A DNA stretch of 8,337 bases from Desulfobacterales bacterium (GTDB taxonomy: Bacteria > Desulfobacterota > Desulfobacteria > Desulfobacterales > UBA5852): the NCBI GenBank assembly GCA_016735415.1, contig JAERRP010000723.1:1-8337 (forward strand), in the 5' to 3' direction. Each line of letters opens with the position of its first letter. The first letter of the stretch is position 1. The position numbers and the translations under genes are program-made. A model generated the notes under the pieces. The model was not told the DNA's origin. It did no database searches and was given only the letters and a program-made list of their open reading frames with translations. This document shows positions 1-4,835 of this stretch, piece after piece.

Positions 1-547
1 GCTCTTTTCCGGTACCTGTTTCTCCTGATATGAGCACTGGAGAACGGCCTTTGGCAAAGTTCCTGGCCAAATTCTTGTTTGTCACGGCGCTACTGCTTAC
101 TCCAATAATGCTTTTAAAAGTATACTTTGCCGATCTTAATCTACGCAACCCCTTATCATAGTATTTCAGCTTATTTTTTAATAGATAGTATTTATCAAAA
201 AGTGTCTGCATTTCCCTAATATCCTTAATGCTGGTTATGGATATAGCGCCGATGATTTCATCGTCTATCTTCAGAGGAATACGATGGATTACTGCATGGC
301 CTCCGCTCACAGTCTTATAGGTGAGGCCGAGCTTCGGAACACCTCTCTCCAAAACCTCCATCAATTCTTTATAGTGGGGCATGACTGAGTAATGCTTTCC
401 GATGACTTCGGAATTCTTGATTCCGCTTAGCTCCTCATTAATACTGGCTCTGAGTACGGTGGTACCGTTTTTATCAATAATACAAATTCCGATATAAGGG
501 TTGCTCGCCAGGGCATCAAGAAACCGCGCTTTTTCGTCATTATTCAT
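1..547 (-). CDS. Sigma-54-dependent transcriptional activator, PAS + AAA+ (partial, N-terminal 182 residues)
   Basis: This is a bacterial enhancer-binding protein that would activate sigma-54 RNA polymerase by ATP hydrolysis. The reading frame enters from the window edge on the minus strand, and 182 codons are visible. Residues about 8-115 look like a PAS sensor domain (NPYIGICIIDKNG near 16-28, GGHAVIHRIPLKID near 82-95, IIGAISITSIKDI near 98-110). A charged linker follows at about 111-145. The sigma-54 interaction domain then begins with SIIGVS (146-151), VLISG (171-175) and the Walker A motif GETGTGKE (175-182), where the window stops. The rest of the AAA+ domain and the helix-turn-helix lie outside. 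The ATG at 547-545 was chosen because AGAGGTGAT (562-554) sits 6 nt upstream. The gene is divergent from the mutase/TRAP genes, and a sigma-54 promoter lies in the shared intergenic region, so it is probably their activator. The ligand is unknown. Confidence 0.9.
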   Translation of the reverse strand, partial: MNNDEKARFLDALASNPYIGICIIDKNGTTVLRASINEELSGIKNSEVIGKHYSVMPHYKELMEVLERGVPKLGLTYKTVSGGHAVIHRIPLKIDDEIIGAISITSIKDIREMQTLFDKYYLLKNKLKYYDKGLRRLRSAKYTFKSIIGVSSSAVTNKNLARNFAKGRSPVLISGETGTGKE

Positions 548-553
548 ACCGAG

Positions 554-562
554 ATCACCTCT
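554..562 (-). promoter_or_regulatory. Ribosome-binding site of the regulator gene
   Basis: AGAGGTGAT on the minus strand ends 6 nt before the ATG at 547. It fixes the start of the regulator gene and matches the anti-Shine-Dalgarno sequence well. Confidence 0.7.
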
Positions 563-600
563 CGAACAATGGTAAAAAGTTCTCAGCAGGGAATTTTAAG

Positions 601-683
601 GAATGTGCGGACTTCCGGCTGCGTTAATCCTTCCGTACCCGATAACTTCGGGATTTTAAGGTCGCGATTCACACCGCACATTC
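601..683 (-). ncRNA. Structured 5' leader of the regulator mRNA (unassigned RNA element)
   Basis: A perfect 10-bp inverted repeat, GAATGTGCGG (601-610) and CCGCACATTC (674-683), encloses nested pairings. These are GCG 621-623 with CGC 663-665, CCTT 629-632 with AAGG 658-661, and CCCGA 638-642 with TCGGG 648-652 around a 5-nt loop. The whole lies between the predicted regulator promoter and its start codon, so it would be in the 5' UTR. A long closing stem with nested arms is the architecture of a cis-regulatory RNA. I cannot match it to a known riboswitch class, and the inverted repeat could instead be a protein-binding site or a small palindromic repeat element. Confidence 0.4.
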
Positions 684-701
684 AGCAACTCAATTGCATC
701 A

Positions 702-730
702 TATTTACCGGATACCCATAGAAGTGTCAA
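702..730 (-). promoter_or_regulatory. Putative sigma-70 promoter of the regulator gene
   Basis: Read on the minus strand, a perfect TTGACA (-35, 730-725) is followed after 17 bases by TAAATA (707-702) as a weak -10. A second TTGACA lies just upstream (747-742), giving a 17-bp-spaced pair that could alternatively be part of a binding site. Transcription would begin near 695 and leave a leader of about 147 nt before the ATG at 547. This is inferred from motif spacing only. Confidence 0.45.
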
Positions 731-894
731 GTATTTTTACATGTCAATAAATCAGACGCATATGTTCCTCAAGCTCTTAATTATCTAATAAAATCATGTG
801 TTAAAGTTGTCCTCAGGTCAGCTCCTGCTCCTTTACCCTTTAAACTTGATTTCAGAATATCTCATAATTACAGGCTTTTATGGCGTTTCAAAAA

Positions 895-911
895 TTGGCA
901 TGCGGATTGCT
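895..911 (+). promoter_or_regulatory. Sigma-54 (-24/-12) promoter of the mutase/TRAP gene cluster
   Basis: TTGGCATGCGGATTGCT matches the sigma-54 consensus TGGCACG-N4-TTGCW with one mismatch. It has exactly 10 bases between the invariant GG (897-898) and GC (909-910). Transcription would start near 921-922 and leave a leader of about 180 nt before the mutase ATG at 1103. The divergent neighbouring gene encodes a sigma-54 activator, which supports this as its target. I could not identify clear upstream activator palindromes, although there are short repeats between 720 and 880. Confidence 0.8.
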
Positions 912-926
912 GTATCCCATGGTGAA

Positions 927-951
927 TTTCCGAGCTATTTCGGAAAATAGC
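927..951 (+). promoter_or_regulatory. Overlapping, mutually exclusive hairpins at the start of the mutase leader
   Basis: Two perfect 7-bp stems share bases. TTTCCGA (927-933) pairs with TCGGAAA (940-946) around a 6-nt loop. GCTATTT (934-940) pairs with AAATAGC (945-951) around the tetraloop CGGA. They cannot form together. They lie about 5 nt after the predicted sigma-54 transcription start, so they would be the first structure in the message. A switch or stability element is possible, but no function is demonstrated by the sequence. Confidence 0.35.
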
Positions 952-1102
952 CAGCATAACCGCATTTGTCCACACCCCGGAACAAGCATTATATGGTTAT
1001 GGAGATGGATTGAGTCTGACACATAATTCTTAGCCTAAAAAGAAGTGATTTTGCTTTTAATTTAAGATAGCTACCGATTAGATCCTGGAGAGAGTCGATA
1101 AG

Positions 1103-2752
1103 ATGAACAATTTAAAAAAGATCATCGATGAGAAGGAGCGCTGGTATTCCCGTTATGTTAAATCCTCCAACATAAGGCCTGCGGAAACTTCATGGGGCAG
1201 AGAATTGGATGTAATTTATACCCCTGATCATCTGGCGGATAGGGATTATCTGGAAGATATTGGCTTTTCAGGGCAGTTTCCTTTTGTCAGGGGTGTTTAT
1301 CCCAACATGTATCGAGGGAAGCTCTGGACAATGCGTCAATACGCAGGTTTCGGAACCCCCGAAGAATCGAACACACGCTTCCGTTCCCTTTTGAAAGAAG
1401 GACAGTCGGGGCTCAGTGTCGCTTTTGATTTGCCGACACAAATCGGTTTCGACTCGGATGATCCGCGTGTGGAAGAGGAAGTGGGGCGAGTTGGGGTGGC
1501 GGTGGATACTTTAAAAGACATGGAGATAATATTTGAAGGGATTCCTTTGGATAAAATCACCACTTCTTTTACCATAAATCCGACGGCGGCGGTCATTCTG
1601 GCAATGTATGTGGCTTTGGCACAGAAAAAAGGCTTCAACCTGGAAAAAATCGGTGGGACCCTGCAGAATGATATTTTAAAAGAATATCTGGCCAGGGGGA
1701 CCCAAATTTATCCCCCCAGTCCCTCTCTAAGGCTTATCGGTGATGTCATAGAATACTGCAACTCGGATGTTCCCCGAATGAATACTATCAGTATCTGCGG
1801 TTACCATATGCGAGAAGCTGGTTGCAATCTTATCCAGGAATCGGCCTATTGCCTGTTAGATGCCATTGTATATGTCGAGGAAGTTCTAAAACGGGGAATT
1901 AATATCGATGAATTTGCGCCCCGATTGAGCTTTCTTCTATCCTGCGGAATGAATCTATTTGAGGAAGTTGCCAAATTCAGAGCTACAAGACGGCTTTGGG
2001 CCAAAATCATTAAATCGAGATTCCAGGCGAAGAATCCCAAATCCATGATGCTACGGATGTTCAGCGGGTGCTCGGCAAGCGCCTTCACAGACAAAGAGCC
2101 CCTGAACAACATATCCAGAGGAACGATTATGAGCCTTGTAGCCGTTCTTGCCGGCTGTCAAGCGATACATACAACTGCCTATGACGAAGCCTATTCAATT
2201 CCAACCGAAGAGTCCACGCGAACAGCGCTAAGGACTCAGCAGGTTATCGCATACGAGACCGATGCAACCGCCGTAGTTGATCCGATGGGGGGTTCTTATT
2301 TTCTTGAACATTTAACAAATTTAATTGAAAGGGAAATTGAAGAAGAGATGGCGCGAATTGAAGCCAACGGCGGTATAATGAAAGGAATCAGCGACGGTTC
2401 TATTCAAAGGGAAATCGCTGAACAGGCCTATGAGGACGCCAAAAAAATTCAAAAGAAAGAGAAGGTCATTGTCGGTGTAAACAAATTTGTTTCAGATGGA
2501 GAAGAGTACGACATGGACATTCATCAGGGGAATCCCGACGTAAGAGAACGCCAGGTCATGCGGTTGAAAGAGGTTAAGTCTAACAGAGACAATAAACAGG
2601 TGGCACTGTTGCTGGATGAGATCCGCCAAGTCGCGGCGACCTCCAGAAACCTGATGGGACCGATACTCGCAGCGGTTAATGAATATGCAACTATAGGCGA
2701 AATCAGCAATTCCTTGAAAGAGGTGTTCGGCGAATATCAGGAAATTTTCTAG
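1103..2752 (+). CDS. Methylmalonyl-CoA mutase-family catalytic (large) subunit, divergent
   Basis: This is the TIM-barrel subunit of an adenosylcobalamin-dependent acyl-CoA carbon-skeleton mutase. Its 549 residues match the separate large subunits of archaeal-type methylmalonyl-CoA, isobutyryl-CoA and 2-hydroxyisobutyryl-CoA mutases. The B12 domain is encoded separately just downstream. Compared with Propionibacterium mutase from memory, Tyr80 (RQYAGF) corresponds to Tyr89 and Arg198 to Arg207. This pair marks substrates with a free carboxylate; isobutyryl enzymes have Phe/Gln there and hydroxyisobutyryl enzymes Ile/Gln. Also kept are Gln188 (Q197), Tyr234-His235 (Y243-H244), Arg274 (R283), Ser276 (S285), Gln353 (Q361) and Glu362 (E370). 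Oddly, His328, Gln330 and Asn366 appear as Phe320, Gly322 and Thr358. The family is certain and the substrate is not: methylmalonyl/succinyl-CoA is the default and an alkylsuccinyl-type substrate is possible. GGAGAGAG at 1087-1094 lies 8 nt before the ATG. No meaB-type chaperone or epimerase gene is in the window. Confidence 0.93.
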   Translation: MNNLKKIIDEKERWYSRYVKSSNIRPAETSWGRELDVIYTPDHLADRDYLEDIGFSGQFPFVRGVYPNMYRGKLWTMRQYAGFGTPEESNTRFRSLLKEGQSGLSVAFDLPTQIGFDSDDPRVEEEVGRVGVAVDTLKDMEIIFEGIPLDKITTSFTINPTAAVILAMYVALAQKKGFNLEKIGGTLQNDILKEYLARGTQIYPPSPSLRLIGDVIEYCNSDVPRMNTISICGYHMREAGCNLIQESAYCLLDAIVYVEEVLKRGINIDEFAPRLSFLLSCGMNLFEEVAKFRATRRLWAKIIKSRFQAKNPKSMMLRMFSGCSASAFTDKEPLNNISRGTIMSLVAVLAGCQAIHTTAYDEAYSIPTEESTRTALRTQQVIAYETDATAVVDPMGGSYFLEHLTNLIEREIEEEMARIEANGGIMKGISDGSIQREIAEQAYEDAKKIQKKEKVIVGVNKFVSDGEEYDMDIHQGNPDVRERQVMRLKEVKSNRDNKQVALLLDEIRQVAATSRNLMGPILAAVNEYATIGEISNSLKEVFGEYQEIF

Positions 2753-2794
2753 ATCAAACCGTTCGGTCGATTGAGTCGGTTCTAAAAGAAATCC

Positions 2795-2800
2795 AGGAGG
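2795..2800 (+). promoter_or_regulatory. Ribosome-binding site fixing a GTG start
   Basis: A perfect AGGAGG lies 7 nt upstream of the GTG at 2808. It decides the non-ATG start of the B12-binding subunit. Confidence 0.8.
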
Positions 2801-2807
2801 CAAAAAA

Positions 2808-3218
2808 GTGCAGAAGATAACGAAGCCCTTGCGTGTGTTATTGGCCAAACCAGGTCTGGACGGCCACGATAAGGGGGCCAAGATCGTGGCGTCTCTACTT
2901 CGTGACATCGGCATAGAGGTTATTTATACTGGTTTAAGGCAAAGTATCGATCAGATTGTATCTGCGGCAGTGCAAGAAGATGTCGATGTCATTGCGCTGA
3001 GTATTCTGTCGGGCGTTCACTTGGAGATTGGACATAAAATAATGACGAGGCTTCAGGAAAAAGACGCAGACTCCATTCCGGTTGTTATGGGGGGAGTTAT
3101 TTCCAAAAAGGATGCTGAAAAGCTGAAAACAATCGGCATCAAGGAGGTCTTCCCAGTTGGCTCCTCTTTCGATCGAATTGTTGAATTTTTTACATCGGAA
3201 CTGCGGCAACCATCATGA
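2808..3218 (+). CDS. B12-binding (small) subunit of the acyl-CoA mutase
   Basis: This is the cobalamin-binding Rossmann-like subunit that would carry the adenosylcobalamin of the upstream mutase. Its 136 residues are typical of split archaeal-type methylmalonyl-CoA, isobutyryl-CoA or hydroxyisobutyryl-CoA mutase small subunits. The base-off/His-on motif DxHxxG is present as DGHDKG (18-23), with His20 as the lower axial ligand. The other cobalamin-loop motifs are SILSG (65-69) and MGGVI (94-98). Translation starts at GTG 2808 behind a perfect AGGAGG. The gene follows the large subunit by 55 bases on the same strand, so the two are surely co-transcribed. All motifs needed for B12 binding look intact, which argues that the divergent large subunit works as a B12 enzyme. 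The subunit does not reveal the substrate. Confidence 0.95.
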   Translation: MQKITKPLRVLLAKPGLDGHDKGAKIVASLLRDIGIEVIYTGLRQSIDQIVSAAVQEDVDVIALSILSGVHLEIGHKIMTRLQEKDADSIPVVMGGVISKKDAEKLKTIGIKEVFPVGSSFDRIVEFFTSELRQPS

Positions 3219-3222
3219 TTCT

Positions 3223-3241
3223 AAAGGAAGTATCCTTTCTT
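3223..3241 (+). terminator. Weak hairpin after the mutase small subunit, possible terminator or attenuator
   Basis: AAAGGA (3223-3228) and TCCTTT (3233-3238) form a 6-bp stem around a 4-nt loop, starting 4 nt after the stop codon. The stem is AT-rich and the T tract is short and interrupted (TTTCTT), so strong termination is unlikely. It may partly separate mutase and transporter expression. Confidence 0.3.
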
Positions 3242-3395
3242 GGCTTTCGCAATGCATCGGTCTGTCCCAAGGATAACGCTAAGAAGCATGGCGGTTCCTG
3301 GATTTGCCTTCAGACGTAGCTAATATTCTCCGACGATCCAAAAAGTACAAGGTATTTGGAGCAAATTAATATAACGGTGTGGCAGGAGATGTTTG

Positions 3396-3644
3396 ATGAA
3401 ACGCATGAAAAAAGTCGTGCTGCTATCGGTGAAGAGGATAGCATACCAGTGGAAGCTACTACGGCTGTATTATTTGGCCGACAGAAAATTGTATGAACTG
3501 CAGGCGGTGTGTGTCATGCCGGACTGGTATTATCGCTGGCTGTACCACGCCTGCATGTGGCTGATGGGGTATAGAAAATTCCATCGACTGGCTGACCGGG
3601 CAATCCACACCATCCCGTACCATGTTCGGTTCAAGGTGGCATAA
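3396..3644 (+). CDS. Small hypothetical basic aromatic-rich protein (82 residues)
   Basis: I do not recognise this protein. From the ATG at 3396, placed 7 nt after AGGAG (3384-3388), the frame encodes 82 residues; a TTG at 3393 would add one. The product is strongly basic and rich in Tyr, Trp, Arg and His. It opens with a Lys/Arg-rich start and has an aromatic stretch near residues 43-58 (PDWYYRWLYHACMWLMGY). It lacks a clear long transmembrane helix or signal peptide. Codon use is plausible for a real gene, with many CTG, GTG and GCC codons. It lies alone between the mutase and the transporter genes on the same strand. The good ribosome-binding site favours a real small gene, but its short length and lack of recognisable family leave real doubt. 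Confidence 0.45.
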   Translation: MKRMKKVVLLSVKRIAYQWKLLRLYYLADRKLYELQAVCVMPDWYYRWLYHACMWLMGYRKFHRLADRAIHTIPYHVRFKVA

Positions 3645-3737
3645 TGGCTAACCGATTAATATTTAACATGTCAAACGTTTAGTAAAAAATTAACCTTCAA
3701 ATATCTGAAAGTGAAAGGAGGCGATTTAACCGTAAAT

Positions 3738-3748
3738 CTGGTTCAATG
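3738..3748 (+). repeat. Direct repeat CTGGTTCAATG, copy 1
   Basis: This 11-mer recurs exactly at 3796-3806, where its ATG is the start codon of the TRAP binding protein. Both copies follow an AAGGAGG-type element, at 3714-3721 and 3788-3795. The ATG in this copy would give only a 7-codon peptide. It may be a small duplication of the translation start region. Confidence 0.5.
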
Positions 3749-3795
3749 TGGAATTGGTTAATAAAATAACAAAATATTCGACACACCAAGGAGGG

Positions 3796-3806
3796 CTGGT
3801 TCAATG
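3796..3806 (+). repeat. Direct repeat CTGGTTCAATG, copy 2
   Basis: This is the second copy of the 11-mer found at 3738-3748. It overlaps the start codon of the TRAP binding-protein gene, 58 bases downstream of the first copy. Confidence 0.5.
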
Positions 3807-4823
3807 AAAAATAACAATTCGTTTTATCTCCGTTTGTTCTTGGTTCTAATTTTGTCCGTGATCTTTTTGGCGTCATCAACCCCCTGCCAGGCAGCGAAAA
3901 AGCAAATTATAGTTAGAATGGTCGGGACATTACCTGTTCACCACCACCTCACCAAAGCTTTAGAAATGTTTAGGGATATCGTTGAAAAGCGTTCAGAAAA
4001 CCGCGTGAAGTTCCAGCTATACCCGGCACAGCAATTGTACAATGACAAGGACCTTGTGAATGTATTGCCGAAAGGGGCCATCGATGGAGCCATTATCAAT
4101 TCAGCCCTCTGGAGCGGAAAGGTTCGCGCCGAAGGGCCTCTCTTCTTCCCGATGTATTTTGAAAGCCGGGAACAATTTTACAAGTTATTTACAACCGAGG
4201 CATGGGACTTGATAAAAAAGGACTTCGAGGAAGAAGGTAATGTCAAGGTACTGGGTTTGGTTGAGTATGGCAGCGCCAGCCTAATCTCGAAACGGCCGGT
4301 TGAGAAGCTAGAGGATTTCAAGGGGCTTAGAACACGGGCCTATGGAATGTATCTTGCGGTTTTCCTTCAGTCGGTCGGCGCATCTCCCGTTGTTATGAGT
4401 TCCGGGGATGTTTACCTGTCGCTTCAAAGAAACACCATCGACGCCGCCTTGTCCGGACCGAGCACCTTTGTAGACCGCAAGTGGTATGAGGTCGCAAAAT
4501 ATTTTCTGGGAATAGAAGTGACACACAGTACGCCATTTCTAACAGTATTTAATCTTGATTTTTGGAAGAAGCTGCCCCCGGATCTACAAAATATCTTTCA
4601 GGACGCAGCCCTTGAGGTCCAGGAGTGGACCCAGACGTACACGCTGACATCAGATCAAAACTATAGGAAAACCCTTCGCGAAAAAGGACTGACCGAAATT
4701 CCAATCGATGAAAAAGAAATGGCGCGCTGGCGTGAAAAGGCGGTCGTGGCATTGGTATCCGCTTACAAAGAGCATCTGGGGGCTGAAAAAGCACAAACGA
4801 TTCTGGATGCTCTGCCCAAATAG
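3804..4823 (+). CDS. dctP: TRAP transporter solute-binding protein, DctP family
   Basis: This is a periplasmic binding protein that would deliver a carboxylate to a TRAP membrane complex. Its 339 residues are the usual family length. A Sec signal peptide covers residues 1-30, with a basic start, a hydrophobic core at about 9-23 and a likely cut after CQA (28-30). Cys28 is not in a lipobox. Family hallmarks are LPVHHHLTKALEMF (43-56), LYPAQQLYNDKDLV (72-85) and DFKGLRTRAYG (171-181). In that last motif Arg178 matches the conserved arginine that salt-bridges the ligand carboxylate. GDVYLSLQRNTIDA (201-214) is the usual hinge-region motif. AAGGAGGG (3788-3795) lies 8 nt before the ATG. The gene is followed after 12 bases by the MmgE/PrpD gene and then by the fused QM permease, so all three probably form one unit. 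The ligand is likely an organic acid, and its identity cannot be read from the sequence. Confidence 0.93.
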   Translation: MKNNNSFYLRLFLVLILSVIFLASSTPCQAAKKQIIVRMVGTLPVHHHLTKALEMFRDIVEKRSENRVKFQLYPAQQLYNDKDLVNVLPKGAIDGAIINSALWSGKVRAEGPLFFPMYFESREQFYKLFTTEAWDLIKKDFEEEGNVKVLGLVEYGSASLISKRPVEKLEDFKGLRTRAYGMYLAVFLQSVGASPVVMSSGDVYLSLQRNTIDAALSGPSTFVDRKWYEVAKYFLGIEVTHSTPFLTVFNLDFWKKLPPDLQNIFQDAALEVQEWTQTYTLTSDQNYRKTLREKGLTEIPIDEKEMARWREKAVVALVSAYKEHLGAEKAQTILDALPK

Positions 4824-4835
4824 TATGGGGAAAAA

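Larger units (their letters stand above)
548..1102. other. Divergent regulatory intergenic region
   Basis: This stretch of 555 bases has no convincing gene. It contains the regulator leader with its inverted-repeat structure (601-683), the regulator promoter (702-730), an AT-rich section (about 730-890), the sigma-54 promoter (895-911) and the mutase leader (922-1102). The 9-mer ATTTTAAGG occurs twice, at 593-601 and 653-661. I looked for a cobalamin riboswitch because the first gene encodes a B12 enzyme and found no B12-box-like sequence. Confidence 0.7.
3219..3803. other. Intergenic stretch between mutase and TRAP genes
   Basis: These 585 bases hold a weak hairpin (3223-3238), the small 82-residue ORF (3396-3644) and an AT-rich segment (3645-3787). 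The AT-rich segment contains the palindrome AAACGTTT (3673-3680), an orphan Shine-Dalgarno AAAGGAGG (3714-3721) with no suitable start after it, and the first copy of a direct repeat (3738-3748). No second sigma-54 promoter is visible here. A separate promoter for the transporter genes is possible but not evident. Confidence 0.5.

Noticed and set aside
638..661. Short resemblance of the segment around CGATAACTTCGGGA to a conserved 23S rRNA stretch
   Set aside because: Only about a dozen bases resemble the rRNA motif. The flanks do not continue as rRNA, and the match coincides with a simple hairpin.
601..683. Miniature inverted-repeat transposable element with 10-bp ends
   Set aside because: No target-site duplication flanks the repeats and the internal part pairs with itself. 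A leader structure explains the data as well, though a genome-wide copy count was not possible.
919..1026. 35-codon ORF starting at ATG 919 in the mutase leader
   Set aside because: Its start codon lies at or before the predicted transcription start. It has no ribosome-binding site and its sequence shows no protein character.
922..1102. Possible cobalamin riboswitch in the leader of the B12-dependent mutase
   Set aside because: No B12-box-like sequence or the surrounding conserved elements are seen. Such riboswitches usually control B12 synthesis or uptake rather than mutase genes under sigma-54 control.
2492..2914. 140-codon minus-strand ORF overlapping the end of the mutase large subunit and the start of the small subunit
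   Set aside because: It lies antisense to two certain genes and has no recognisable domain, so it is a shadow of their codon use.
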